Translations under genes and position numbers: made by a program
Source: Chromobacterium sp. ATCC 53434
GTDB taxonomy: Bacteria; Pseudomonadota; Gammaproteobacteria; Burkholderiales; Chromobacteriaceae
Assembly (NCBI RefSeq): GCF_002848345.1
Contig: NZ_CP025429.1
Span: forward strand, 4,650,001 to 4,714,000
DNA length: 64,000 nucleotides
Direction: 5' to 3'
Notes under the pieces: model-generated
Seen by the model: only the letters and a program-made list of their open reading frames with translations
Told to the model about the DNA's origin: nothing
Databases searched by the model: none
Shown: in pieces, positions 47,892 to 56,535 of the stretch
Layout of the letters: the number at the start of each line of letters is the position of its first letter
How positions within the stretch are numbered: the stretch's first letter is position 1

Positions 47892-48742
47892 CGCCTGGCG
47901 TTCAACAACAGCACCCCGCCCAGGATCAGCGCCGCGCCGGCCAGCATCGCCGCGCTGACCGCCTCGCCGAGAAACAGCGCGCCCCACAACACGCCGAACA
48001 CCGGCACCAGATAAGTGACGCCGCTGGCCCCGGTTGCGCCCAGGCGGTCTATCAAGCGATAGAAGATCAGATAGGCCAGCGCGGTGCACAACAGCGCCAG
48101 CAAGGCCACCGCCAGCCAGGCGCGCGCCGGCGCCGGCGACGCCGGCCAGTTCCACCAGGCCAGGGGCAGCAGCAATAGCGCGCCGCTGGCCAGACCGCCG
48201 CAGGCGGTGAGCAAGGACGGCATTCCCGGCAGCCAGCGGCGGGTCATATGTCCGGCCCAGCCGTAACAGGCGGTGGCGCCCAGCATCGCCAGCACAGGCG
48301 CCAGCGCGGCCGCGTCGAAGCGGGCGCCGCGCCCCAGCAGCAGCGCCGCGACGCCGGCCAGTCCCAGGGCCAGACCGGCCAGGCGCCGCGCGCCGGGTCT
48401 CTCTCCGGCCAGCGGCCAGGCCCACAGCGCCGTCATCAGCGGCGTGGTGGCGTTCAGCACCGAGGCCATGCCGGCCGACAGCGACAACTGGGCCCAGGCG
48501 ATCAGGCAGAACGGCAAGGCGGTCAAAAACACGCCGACCACGGCGATAGCCCGCCAGCGGGCGCGCCACAACGGCAACAGGCCGCGCCAGCACAGCAGCG
48601 GCAGCAACAGGCAGGCGGCCAGCCCCACCCTCAGCGCGATCAGCGGCAGGGGGCCGAAGGCCGGCGCGGCGATGCGCATGAACAGGAAGGAGCCGCCCCA
48701 CAAGGCCGCCAGCAACAGCAACGGCGCGAACTCGCGCCTCAC
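47888..48742 (-). CDS. EamA/DMT-family exporter
   Basis: A 284-aa protein with two EamA repeats and about ten helices (ALWGGSFLFMRIAAPAFGPLPLIALRV; GVTYLVPVFGVLWGALFLGEAV). It begins at GTG 48742, overlapping the stop of the ada-type gene as GTGA, so translation is coupled. Substrate unknown; relatives export amino acids or drugs. Last gene of a three-gene operon. Confidence 0.85.
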   Translation of the reverse strand: MRREFAPLLLLAALWGGSFLFMRIAAPAFGPLPLIALRVGLAACLLLPLLCWRGLLPLWRARWRAIAVVGVFLTALPFCLIAWAQLSLSAGMASVLNATTPLMTALWAWPLAGERPGARRLAGLALGLAGVAALLLGRGARFDAAALAPVLAMLGATACYGWAGHMTRRWLPGMPSLLTACGGLASGALLLLPLAWWNWPASPAPARAWLAVALLALLCTALAYLIFYRLIDRLGATGASGVTYLVPVFGVLWGALFLGEAVSAAMLAGAALILGGVLLLNARR

Positions 48743-49617
48743 GCCGCCACCTCGCCGGCCGCCGCCAGCCGCGCGCTCTCCCAGCCTATCAGGTCCAGTT
48801 TGCGCTCCTCGCCCCAGCGATAACCGCCCAGCGCGCCCTCGGCGCGTATCACCCGGTGGCATGGAATCAGCCAGGCCACCGGATTGGCGCCCACCGCGTT
48901 GCCGACCGCCCGCGCCGCGCCCGGCCGGCCCAGCCGTTCCGCCAGCTGGCGATAGCTGAGCAAGCCGCCGTAGGGCACGGCCAGCAGCGCCCGCCACACC
49001 TGAATCTGGAAATTGCTGCCCTGCACCCTGAGCGCCAGCGGCGGACCGTCCGCCTCGGCCAAGGGATCGAACAGGCGGCCGCACAATTCCCGTCCCTGGC
49101 CGGCGACGTGGCGCAGCGCGGCGCGCGGCCATCGCGCCCGCAACCAGGCCTCGGCCTCCGCCTCGTCCGCCAGGAATTGCAGCGCGCACACCCCGCGCGC
49201 GGTTCTCGCCAGCAGCGCCGGGCCGAAGCGACTGGCTTCGACGCTCCACACGATGTCCAGCCCGGCGCCGCCCTGCTGGTATTCGCCCGGCGTCATCGCC
49301 TCCAGCGTGACGAACAGATCGTGCAGCCGGCTGGCGCCGGACAGGCCCAGTTCGTGCGACAGGGACAACACCGGCGCGCCGGCCGCCAGCCGCGTCTTGG
49401 CCGCCTCGCAGGTCAGCTGCTGGATGAAGCGCTTCGGACTGACGCCGGCCCAGCGGCTGAACAGCCGCTGCAGCCGCGATTCCGACAGGTAGAGCGCGGC
49501 GGCCAGATCGGCCAGCTGCGGCTGGTCGCCGGCATGGGAAACCAGATAGCGTATCGCGTCGCGAACGCGGGTGTAATCGCGACCGTTCTCCGCGTCGTCA
49601 AGCAGGGCGACGTTCAT
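48739..49617 (-). CDS. AraC-type regulator fused to O6-alkylguanine-DNA methyltransferase
   Basis: A 292-aa protein. Residues about 15-115 form an AraC helix-turn-helix (LADLAAALYLSESRLQRLFSRWAGVSPKRFI). The C-terminal half is a suicide alkyltransferase with IPCHRVI as the acceptor cysteine motif and the recognition segment VGANPVAWL. It lacks the zinc-binding N-terminal phosphotriester domain of E. coli Ada, so it resembles the Ada type lacking AdaA. It repairs O6-methylguanine and may autoregulate. Operon with a DUF1203 gene and an EamA exporter. Confidence 0.9.
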   Translation of the reverse strand: MNVALLDDAENGRDYTRVRDAIRYLVSHAGDQPQLADLAAALYLSESRLQRLFSRWAGVSPKRFIQQLTCEAAKTRLAAGAPVLSLSHELGLSGASRLHDLFVTLEAMTPGEYQQGGAGLDIVWSVEASRFGPALLARTARGVCALQFLADEAEAEAWLRARWPRAALRHVAGQGRELCGRLFDPLAEADGPPLALRVQGSNFQIQVWRALLAVPYGGLLSYRQLAERLGRPGAARAVGNAVGANPVAWLIPCHRVIRAEGALGGYRWGEERKLDLIGWESARLAAAGEVAA

Positions 49618-49618
49618 C

Positions 49619-50098
49619 TCATTCGCTCCGGTTCAAGCGCAGCGCGTAGCAGCCATGCGCGGGAAAGCGCAGCATCGCGAACGCGATTTCCGGCCGCGCC
49701 TCCCAGCGCGCCAGCGTCGCCTCCGCCTCGCGCGTCGGCAACAGCGCGGCTTCCAGCATGCTCTGTCCGTCGTCGTAGGCGCGCAGCGCCACGCCTTCTC
49801 CAAGATAGGCGTCCCCTCCGTCGCGACGCAGCAACGACGACAGACCGGGCAGCGATTCCGGCTGCGGCCCGGCCGCCAGGAAAACCGGGCCGTACTCGCG
49901 ATAAGGTCCGGTTTGGCGGAATGGGCTGTAGCTCGCCAGGATCAGCGCCTCGCCCCGACGGGCGCGGCGCAGCGCGTCGCGAAACGGTTCGCCGCCGGCG
50001 GCCGTCAGCCGCCGCACCGGCTGGCCGAGGGCGTCGACGCCCTCGCGCCTCGCCCGTTCGACGAAAGCCGCATCCAGGGTTTCCAGTTGCCAGGCCAT
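49619..50098 (-). CDS. DUF1203-family protein
   Basis: A 159-aa protein that matches DUF1203: PVRRLTAAGGEPFRDALRRARRGEALILASYSPF, GPYREYGPVFLA and a C-terminal HGCYALRL. The function of the family is unknown. It is the first gene of the ada-type operon, with one base between its stop and the next ATG. Confidence 0.8.
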   Translation of the reverse strand: MAWQLETLDAAFVERARREGVDALGQPVRRLTAAGGEPFRDALRRARRGEALILASYSPFRQTGPYREYGPVFLAAGPQPESLPGLSSLLRRDGGDAYLGEGVALRAYDDGQSMLEAALLPTREAEATLARWEARPEIAFAMLRFPAHGCYALRLNRSE

Positions 50099-50182
50099 GC
50101 CGCTCTCCTTCGTATCATTGCGATGTCCGAAGTCTATGGCGGCGGCGGCCCGGCGGCGACCCGATTCTTGCCATCCCCGGCC

Positions 50183-50785
50183 TCAACCGGTGTACAGCAG
50201 CGAGTACTGGATTTCCGACAAGGCCTGCGGCACGCGGATGAACGATAGCGGCATGCCCAGCAGCCGGGCCATATGGGTGGTGGAGAACAAGCCGCACAGC
50301 TCGTGGTGGCCATTGGCCGGATTCACCTCGACCACCAGCGCGTGCTGGCGGCCCAACTGTTTCATCGTCGCGATCAGCTGGCCGACATTGGCCGCCGCCA
50401 CGTCCTGCAGCCGCAGCGCGTCCAGATGGTCCCGCGGGGTCATCACGTCGGCGACCAGGATGTCGGCGTGATGCTTGCCGTGTTCCCGCATGCACTGGAT
50501 CGGCCGCTCGCCGAGCAGATCGACGGCGGTGACGATGCCCAGCAGACCGCCGCCGTCGTCGTGGGCGAACAGCAGACGGATGCCATGGCTGATCATTTTC
50601 TGGTGCGCCTCGCGCAGATCGGCGTCGGCGCGGATGCCGACAGGATTGACCACTCTCAGATCGGTCATCACGCTCAGCGCCGCGCTGTGAAGGTCGATCG
50701 GAGGGTGCGGACGCTGCTCCAGTTGCACCAGGTCGGTCGTGCGTGGCAGAGTCAGAGTGGGCAAGGAATGGAAATCGTTAGCCAT
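50183..50785 (-). CDS. CBS-domain protein
   Basis: A 200-aa protein of two CBS motifs (about 45-105 and 115-185), including VMTDLRVVNPVGIRADADL and VADVMTPRDHLDALRLQD. CBS pairs bind adenosine nucleotides and regulate other proteins. There is no fused enzyme. GAGGAG precedes ATG 50785, which is preferred to 50818. Single gene. Confidence 0.85.
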   Translation of the reverse strand: MANDFHSLPTLTLPRTTDLVQLEQRPHPPIDLHSAALSVMTDLRVVNPVGIRADADLREAHQKMISHGIRLLFAHDDGGGLLGIVTAVDLLGERPIQCMREHGKHHADILVADVMTPRDHLDALRLQDVAAANVGQLIATMKQLGRQHALVVEVNPANGHHELCGLFSTTHMARLLGMPLSFIRVPQALSEIQYSLLYTG

Positions 50786-50956
50786 GGCGGCTCCTCGCAG
50801 GGCAGACTCGAAAGGCAAAACGGGCCGGCCCGCCCATTGCGGTCAGCCCTGTCTTCACGTTAGCGGAAAAGCCGCCCGACTTCAGCACCCGGGCAGGGAA
50901 CTTTACGTTTCAAAATTGCCTCATTAGTGTATTTGTCCTAATTCCTGCGAAAATCT

Positions 50957-51682
50957 ATGAAGCATAACGATGATGGCCGGCGCCATGCCGGACGCTACGG
51001 CCGGTTCGCGCTGGCCTGCCTGCTGCCCGCCGCGCTATTGGCCGGCCCCGCCCACGCCGACGGCTGGCCCTATCCGGGCTGGCAGGACGACGGCGTGGTC
51101 CGCGTCAAGGCGCTGGCGCTGCTGCAGACGGCCAACGCGACCCTGCTGAGCCAGCCCAGCGCCACCCGCACCTTGCAGCAATGGTGCGCCGAGCACCGGC
51201 TGGCCGCCGAGCCCCGCATCCGCGCCTTGCGCGACACCGATACCCGCAAGCCGGCCAACGCCGAGATCCGCCGCCAGCTGCAAGTCGGCGCCGACGAGCC
51301 GATAGGCTATCGCCGGGTCAAGCTGGCCTGCGGCGAGCGGGTGCTGTCCGAAGCCGACAACTGGTATGTGCCGTCGCGGCTGACGCCGGAGATGAACCGC
51401 CTGCTTGATACCACCGACACGCCGTTCGGCACCGCGGTGCGCGCGTTGAACTTCAGCCGCCGCACCGAAAGCGCGCGCCTGCTGTGGTCGCCGCTGCAAC
51501 AGGGCTGGGAGATGCGGCCGCTGGCCGCGTCCGCCGGCAAGCCGCTGGAGATTCCGGAACAGGTGCTGCAGCACCGCGCGGTGCTGTACAAGGACGGCAA
51601 CACGCCGTTCAGCCTGGTGGTGGAAACCTACCGCCGGGAATTGTTCGCCTTTCCGCTGAACCAGCGGGAAACGGGCCGATGA
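50957..51682 (+). CDS. Exported chorismate lyase-like protein
   Basis: A 241-aa protein with an N-terminal signal (ALACLLPAALLAGPAHAD). The body resembles chorismate pyruvate-lyase/UTRA-fold proteins: YRRVKLACGERVLSEADNWYVP, then a threonine/proline turn before FGTAVRALNFSRR, and VLQHRAVLYKDGNTPFSLVVETYRR near the end. Chorismate lyase converts chorismate to 4-hydroxybenzoate and pyruvate. Here it would act in the periplasm. Its stop overlaps the start of a PheC-like gene (ATGA), so both likely handle chorismate-derived compounds. Fold assignment by eye; activity inferred. Confidence 0.6.
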   Translation: MKHNDDGRRHAGRYGRFALACLLPAALLAGPAHADGWPYPGWQDDGVVRVKALALLQTANATLLSQPSATRTLQQWCAEHRLAAEPRIRALRDTDTRKPANAEIRRQLQVGADEPIGYRRVKLACGERVLSEADNWYVPSRLTPEMNRLLDTTDTPFGTAVRALNFSRRTESARLLWSPLQQGWEMRPLAASAGKPLEIPEQVLQHRAVLYKDGNTPFSLVVETYRRELFAFPLNQRETGR

Positions 51683-52446
51683 ACGCCGTTCGCATCGTCG
51701 CCGTCTGCGCGGCGGCGCTGCTGGCCAGCGCCGTCGCCCGGGCCGACCGGCTGGACGACATTCTGGCGCGCGGCGAACTGAGGGTAGGCAGCAGCGGCGA
51801 CTACCTGCCGTTCAGCGGCAAGGACGACGCCGGCCGGTACCGCGGCCTGGACATAGACATGGCCGGGGATCTGGCGCGCGCGCTGGGCGTCAGGCTGCGG
51901 CTGGTCGACACCAGCTGGCCGACGCTGATGCGCGACCTCGCCGACGACAAGTTCGACATCGCGATGGGCGGCATCTCGATCAGCCTGGAACGGCAGAAGC
52001 GGGCGCTGTACTCGACCCCTTATTTCGACGACGGCAAGACCCCCATCGCCCGCTGTGACCAAGCGGCGCGTTTTCAGACGCTGGAACAGCTGAACCGTCC
52101 GGAAACCCGGCTGGTGGTCAATCCCGGCGGCACCAACGAACGCTTCGCCCGCACACGCCTGCCGAATGCCGGTTTAACGGTTTTCCCCGACAATACCGCA
52201 ATTTTCCAGCAGATCATCGCCGGCAAGGCCGACGCGATGGTGACCGACGCGGTCGAGACCCGTTATCAGCAAAAGCTGCATCCGGAACTGTGCGCCTTGC
52301 ACCCGGACAAGCCATTCGACTTCTCGCAGAAAGCCTATCTATTGCCGAACGACTGGCGCTGGAAAGCCTGGGTCGACCAATGGCTGAACCAGCGGATGCG
52401 CGACGGTGCCTTCGCCAGGCTGTCGGCCAAGTGGCTGGGATCCTGA
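51679..52446 (+). CDS. pheC: Periplasmic cyclohexadienyl dehydratase (PheC-like)
   Basis: A 255-aa protein with a signal peptide (VRIVAVCAAALLASAVARA). It has a solute-binding fold, but the diagnostic residues match PheC: LARGELRVGSSGDYLPFSG, TSWPTLMRDL, FDIAMGGISI, GKTPIARC, VNPGGTNERFAR, CALHPDKPFDFSQKAYLLP. PheC converts prephenate to phenylpyruvate and arogenate to phenylalanine outside the cytoplasm. Coupled to an exported chorismate lyase-like protein. A terminator follows. Confidence 0.85.
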   Translation: MNAVRIVAVCAAALLASAVARADRLDDILARGELRVGSSGDYLPFSGKDDAGRYRGLDIDMAGDLARALGVRLRLVDTSWPTLMRDLADDKFDIAMGGISISLERQKRALYSTPYFDDGKTPIARCDQAARFQTLEQLNRPETRLVVNPGGTNERFARTRLPNAGLTVFPDNTAIFQQIIAGKADAMVTDAVETRYQQKLHPELCALHPDKPFDFSQKAYLLPNDWRWKAWVDQWLNQRMRDGAFARLSAKWLGS

Positions 52447-52458
52447 AGCTGGCTCAAT

Positions 52459-52490
52459 GAAAAAACCGCCTGAACAGGCGGTTTTTTTAT
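52459..52490 (+). terminator. Intrinsic terminator
   Basis: AAAAAACCGCCTG, AA, CAGGCGG, then seven Ts and ATTTTT. Serves the pheC operon and, by the A-tract on its left, the convergent waaA gene. Confidence 0.9.
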
Positions 52491-52509
52491 TTTTGGCTGC
52501 AAACGCGTC

Positions 52510-53775
52510 TCAATCGGCCGGCAAGACCGTCTTCAGCAAGGCCAGCATCCGCTCGCTGGCGCCGCGGTGCGCCGCGCTGAAGCTCAGCGCGCCCTGCCGC
52601 ATCGTCTCCGCCCCGGCCGGATCGGCCAGCAGCGACAGCACCGCCTTCACCAACTCGTCGGCGTCGGCGACCTGCCTGCCGGCGCCGGCGGCCAGCGAAT
52701 CGGCGGCCGCCTGCTGGAAATTGAACACCGACGGACCAAACAACGCCGGGACGCCCATCAACGCCGGCTCTATCAGATTCTGGCAACCGAAGGGCAGCAG
52801 GCTGCCGCCGATGAAGGCGACGTCGCAGGCGCCCAGATAGGCGAACATCTCGCCCATGCTGTCGCCGAGCCAGACCCGGGTGGAGGCGGCCACCTCGGCC
52901 TCGTCGCTGCGGCGCTGCAGGGCAAAGCCGCGCTCGACGGCCAGTTCCGCCACCGGGTCCAAGCGTTCCGGATGGCGCGGCACCAACAGCAGCAGGGTGT
53001 CGCCGACGGCGGCGCCGGCCGCTCGCCAGGCATCGAGGATCAGGGCCTCCTCGCCGTCCCGGGTGCTGGCGCACAGCAGGACCGGCCGCGCGCCGATGCG
53101 GCGACGGAAGTCGGCCGCCAAATGACGCTGCGCTTCAGGTATCTCAATATCATATTTGCTACTGCCGCAAACAACGATATTTTCAGCGCCCAGTAGACGC
53201 AAACGATCAGCATCTTGCGCCGTTTGCGCGGCAACAGTGGTCAATTTCCTCATTTCCGGCGCGATCAAACCGCGTATTCGACGATAGCCTTTCAGCGATT
53301 TTTCGGACAATCTGGCATTGAACAACAATAGCGGCACCCGCTGCTCGGCGGCGGCGTGAATCAGATTCGGCCAGATCTCGGTTTCCATCAGCACGCCGCA
53401 ACGCGGCTGGTAGGCGCGCAGAAAATCGGCGACGGCGCGCGGGTAGTCGTACGGCAGATAGCGCACTTCGGCGTCGGGATACAGCGCCTCGGCGGTGGCG
53501 CGGCCGGTAGGCGTCATCTGCGTCAACAGCAGCGGCGCGTCGGGCCACTGGCGGCGAATCGCGGCGACCAGCGGCTGCGCGGCGCGGGTCTCGCCGACCG
53601 ACACCGCGTGGATCCAGATCGCGCCGCTCGCCCTGGGCGCCAGCGCCCGGCCGAAACGCTCGTCCCAATGTTCCAGATAAGCCGGCGCCTTGCGCGCGCG
53701 TTTACGCAGATAGCGGCGGATCAGCGGCGTCAGCGCCCGCCACAACAGGCCGTACAAGCCGCGCCGCCAGCTCAT
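52510..53775 (-). CDS. waaA: Kdo transferase
   Basis: A 421-aa inner-membrane-associated glycosyltransferase that adds Kdo to lipid IVA in LPS assembly. IWIHAVSVGETRAAQPLV, MTPTGRATA, METEIWPN (with catalytic glutamate nearby), GSSKYD, and GGSLLPFGCQNLIEPALMGVP are characteristic. ATG 53775 overlaps the stop of waaC (ATGA). Two-gene operon for inner-core LPS. Confidence 0.94.
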   Translation of the reverse strand: MSWRRGLYGLLWRALTPLIRRYLRKRARKAPAYLEHWDERFGRALAPRASGAIWIHAVSVGETRAAQPLVAAIRRQWPDAPLLLTQMTPTGRATAEALYPDAEVRYLPYDYPRAVADFLRAYQPRCGVLMETEIWPNLIHAAAEQRVPLLLFNARLSEKSLKGYRRIRGLIAPEMRKLTTVAAQTAQDADRLRLLGAENIVVCGSSKYDIEIPEAQRHLAADFRRRIGARPVLLCASTRDGEEALILDAWRAAGAAVGDTLLLLVPRHPERLDPVAELAVERGFALQRRSDEAEVAASTRVWLGDSMGEMFAYLGACDVAFIGGSLLPFGCQNLIEPALMGVPALFGPSVFNFQQAAADSLAAGAGRQVADADELVKAVLSLLADPAGAETMRQGALSFSAAHRGASERMLALLKTVLPAD

Positions 53776-54731
53776 GTCCAGTCTCGCCTCGCCTGCAGCG
53801 CCTGCATCACCTCGTCGACCGTCGGACATTGGCCGACATTGCCCAGATTGGTCGCCCACGGCGTTTCCACCACGCCGGTCTGCTGAGGATCGGTATCGGT
53901 GTAGATCGCCACCAGCGGCACTTGCAGAGCGTTGGCCAGGTGGGCGAGCCCGGTGTCGACGCCGATCACAGCGCTGGCGTGGCCGAGCAGGCCCGCCGCC
54001 TCGGACAGGCTCATCTTCGGCGCCACCACGGCCGCCGGCAAGCGCGCGGCCAGCCGTTCGGCGCGCGCCTTTTCCTTGTCGCTGCCCCATGGCAGCACCG
54101 TCACCAGGTCATGCCGGGACGACAGCTCCTCACCCAGCGCTATCCAGCGCGCTTCCGGCCATTCCTTGGACGCGCGGCTGGTGGCGTGCAGCAGCACCGC
54201 GTAGCGGCCGCTCAGCATCCAGGACGGTCTCTCGCCGGCGGCCACCCCGAAGTTGGGCGCGCCTTCGGGCCGATAGCCGAAACTCAGGCCGAACAGCAGG
54301 CGATTGCGGTCTATCGCCGACAGCAGGCGCGAAACCGTGTGTTTCTTGTCGTAGAACAGGCTGGCCAGCGACTCGCGCGCGCTCTTCCAATCCAACCCGG
54401 CCAGCGGCGCGCGCGCCCAACGCGCCGGAATGGCGCTCTTGATCAGGCCCTGGCTGTCCAGCACCAGATCGAAATGGGTGTCGCGCAGCTGCCGTTTCAA
54501 TTCCCGCAGTTCACGCCAGGCCGCAGGCCGCAGCAAGCCCTTGCGCCAGCTGCGCCAGCGCAGAGTCAGCACCTCGGCCACCTGAGGATGCAGCCGAGCG
54601 ATGTCGGCAAAGCTTTCCTCGGCCAGCCAGGTCAGCCGGATATTGGGGTAGTGCGTCTTCAGCTCGGTGATGGCGGGCCAGGTGTGGATAAGGTCGCCCA
54701 TCGACGAGGTGCGCACGATCAGCACATTCAT
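53772..54731 (-). CDS. waaC: LPS heptosyltransferase I
   Basis: A 319-aa GT9 enzyme that adds the first heptose to Kdo2-lipid A. MNVLIVRTSSMGDLIHTWPA is the N-terminal signature, HATSRASKEWP the central motif and GVDTGLAHLANAL the ADP-heptose-binding loop. ATG 54731 is chosen; an adjoining ATG at 54734 is equally possible. Coupled to waaA. Confidence 0.95.
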   Translation of the reverse strand: MNVLIVRTSSMGDLIHTWPAITELKTHYPNIRLTWLAEESFADIARLHPQVAEVLTLRWRSWRKGLLRPAAWRELRELKRQLRDTHFDLVLDSQGLIKSAIPARWARAPLAGLDWKSARESLASLFYDKKHTVSRLLSAIDRNRLLFGLSFGYRPEGAPNFGVAAGERPSWMLSGRYAVLLHATSRASKEWPEARWIALGEELSSRHDLVTVLPWGSDKEKARAERLAARLPAAVVAPKMSLSEAAGLLGHASAVIGVDTGLAHLANALQVPLVAIYTDTDPQQTGVVETPWATNLGNVGQCPTVDEVMQALQARRDWT

Positions 54732-54793
54732 CATGGCGCGCATTGTACCCGAGCGGGGCTGTGGTTAACCAAGTAAAATCCCGCCTAATCAGA

Positions 54794-55182
54794 TGTGGAT
54801 AAGTGCTTGTGAATAAGTTTCGCCACTTTTATCCACAATCTACCAGACCGTTGCACCCGGTAATAATCCAATGGCTATCAACAGGACAAGCCTATGAAGA
54901 AAAGCGTTTTTTTTCATTTGTCCACAAAAAAAGCCGCCTTCATTATTTTCATCATTTTATAGTTGCGTTAATGAAAATCCGCTGATGAAAAGCCGTTTCG
55001 CGACAAAAAACGTCATGCACAGGTCTGCGGGCAAAAGCATCGGTCTCCATGTGGAAAACTCGAGATAACGGACGAGGCTCAAAGTTATCCACATGTGGTC
55101 AACTTCGGATCAGCCTTGCTGACAACAGCTTGTCATGCAAGTTAAGTTGTTGAAAAATAAATGGTAAAATGACTTATCCACA
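54794..55182. promoter_or_regulatory. Cluster of DnaA boxes in a 500-bp non-coding region
   Basis: Perfect TTATCCACA boxes occur at 54829-54837, 55085-55093, 55174-55182 and (minus strand) 54794-54802. TTATTCACA, also within the consensus, is at 54808-54816 (minus). One-mismatch boxes are TTGTCCACA at 54918-54926 and TTTTCCACA at 55050-55058 (minus). The region also contains A/T runs (54905-54960). No gene fits between waaC and the glycosyltransferase. It is origin-like in appearance, but dnaA/dnaN are not adjacent, so a DnaA-titration or reactivation locus (datA/DARS-like) is the more cautious reading. Confidence 0.7.
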
Positions 55183-55239
55183 GTAAAGGACTAGCTTCTA
55201 CCAGTTTCATCATTTTATAAATGGGAAAAACAAGAAAAG

Positions 55240-55992
55240 ATGCGAGTCGCAATCAGCGCGGTACTCATCACCAAAAACGCGGGCAAACAGCTGGAACAAT
55301 GTCTGCAGAGTCTGGCCTTCGCCGACGAGATCGTCGTTGTGGATTCAGGCAGCAGCGACGATACATTGGCGATAGCTGCAGCCTATCGGGCCAAAGTTAT
55401 CCACCAGGACTGGCTGGGATTCGGTCCGCAGAAGCAATTCGCGGTCAGCCAAGCCAAGCACGACTGGGTGCTTTGCCTGGATGCCGATGAATACCTTTCC
55501 AAAGAATTATCTTTTTCTATCAATAGGATGCGAGACAATCCACAGGCCTCGGCCTACCGTTTCGCGCGTTGCAACCGTTTCATGGGTCGTTTTCTGAAGC
55601 ACGGCGAGGGTTACCCGGACTGGTCGCTGCGCCTGTTCGATCGCCGGCGCGCGCGCTGGTCCGACGACCTGGTTCACGAGTACGTGATCTGCGACGACGC
55701 TGTGGAAAAACTCGATGGGGATCTGATGCACGAGTCGGGAGAGGACATCGCGCTGTATCTGATCAAGCAGAACCGCTACACCTCGCTGCAGGCGGAACAC
55801 CTGCGCGCGCGCGGCAAGAAGGCGGGAGCCGGCAAGCTGCTGTTCAGTCCGCTGTTGCGTTTCTTCAAGTTCTATTTCGTTCGCCGCGGTTTCCTCGACG
55901 GCCTGCCCGGACTGGTGCATATCTCGATCGGTTGCTTCAACAGCTATATCAAGTACGCGAAGCTGATCGAGCTTCACCGGCTGAATAAATGA
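55240..55992 (+). CDS. WaaE/KdtX-like family 2 glycosyltransferase
   Basis: A 250-aa GT-A enzyme. ISAVLITKNAGKQLEQCLQSL opens the nucleotide-sugar domain, VDSGSSDDT and CLDADEYLS hold the metal-binding DxD, and EGYPDWSLRLFDRRRARW is typical of LPS core beta-1,4-glucosyltransferases (WaaE). Likely adds glucose to heptose I of the LPS core, consistent with waaA-waaC nearby. Upstream lies the DnaA-box cluster. Confidence 0.88.
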   Translation: MRVAISAVLITKNAGKQLEQCLQSLAFADEIVVVDSGSSDDTLAIAAAYRAKVIHQDWLGFGPQKQFAVSQAKHDWVLCLDADEYLSKELSFSINRMRDNPQASAYRFARCNRFMGRFLKHGEGYPDWSLRLFDRRRARWSDDLVHEYVICDDAVEKLDGDLMHESGEDIALYLIKQNRYTSLQAEHLRARGKKAGAGKLLFSPLLRFFKFYFVRRGFLDGLPGLVHISIGCFNSYIKYAKLIELHRLNK

Positions 55993-56050
55993 CGTTTGGT
56001 TTTTATTGGCGAATTCCCTTAGCATGGGGTTTTGCTTCGAAACCGAACCA

Positions 56051-56497
56051 ATGAATCCAATCCTGATCCGGACAATGACGGAAGCCGACATCGCCGCCGT
56101 CGCGAGGCTGTGTCAGGACCTCGACTACCCGACGACGCCCCGGCAATTGGCGTCGCGCTACGCGGCGGTGCGCGGGAGCCCGGACAACGAGATCTGGGTG
56201 GCGGAGCTCGATGGCCGGGTCGTCGGCTGGGCGCATGGCCACGGCGGTCATCTGCTGGAGGCTGACGGCTATGTCGAAATCGGCGGCATCGTCGTCGATC
56301 CGGCTTGTCGCAAGCAGGGCGTAGGCCGTTTGCTGTTGCAGGCCTGCGAACAATGGGCGCAGGCTCGCGGCTATCCGCGCATACGGCTGCGTTCCGGCAT
56401 TCATCGCGCCGACGCGCATGCCTTCTATCGCCATATCGGCTATCGGCAGCGCAACACCGGCATCACGTTCTCGCTCGATCTGCCGCGGCGCGATTGA
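56051..56497 (+). CDS. GNAT-family N-acetyltransferase
   Basis: A 148-aa GNAT protein: VEIGGIVVDPACRKQGVGRLLLQACEQWA (acetyl-CoA loop) and HAFYRHIGYRQR. ATG 56051 (MNPILIRTM) is preferred to the in-frame TTG at 56006. Substrate unknown. Confidence 0.85.
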   Translation: MNPILIRTMTEADIAAVARLCQDLDYPTTPRQLASRYAAVRGSPDNEIWVAELDGRVVGWAHGHGGHLLEADGYVEIGGIVVDPACRKQGVGRLLLQACEQWAQARGYPRIRLRSGIHRADAHAFYRHIGYRQRNTGITFSLDLPRRD

Positions 56498-56535
56498 ATG
56501 CGGCCGGCTCATCCACACGCTTCAGGATCACACCC

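Noticed and set aside
54794..55182. Calling this region the chromosomal origin
   Set aside because: Box density is origin-like, but dnaA, dnaN, rpmH and parAB genes are absent and skew cannot be computed from the window.
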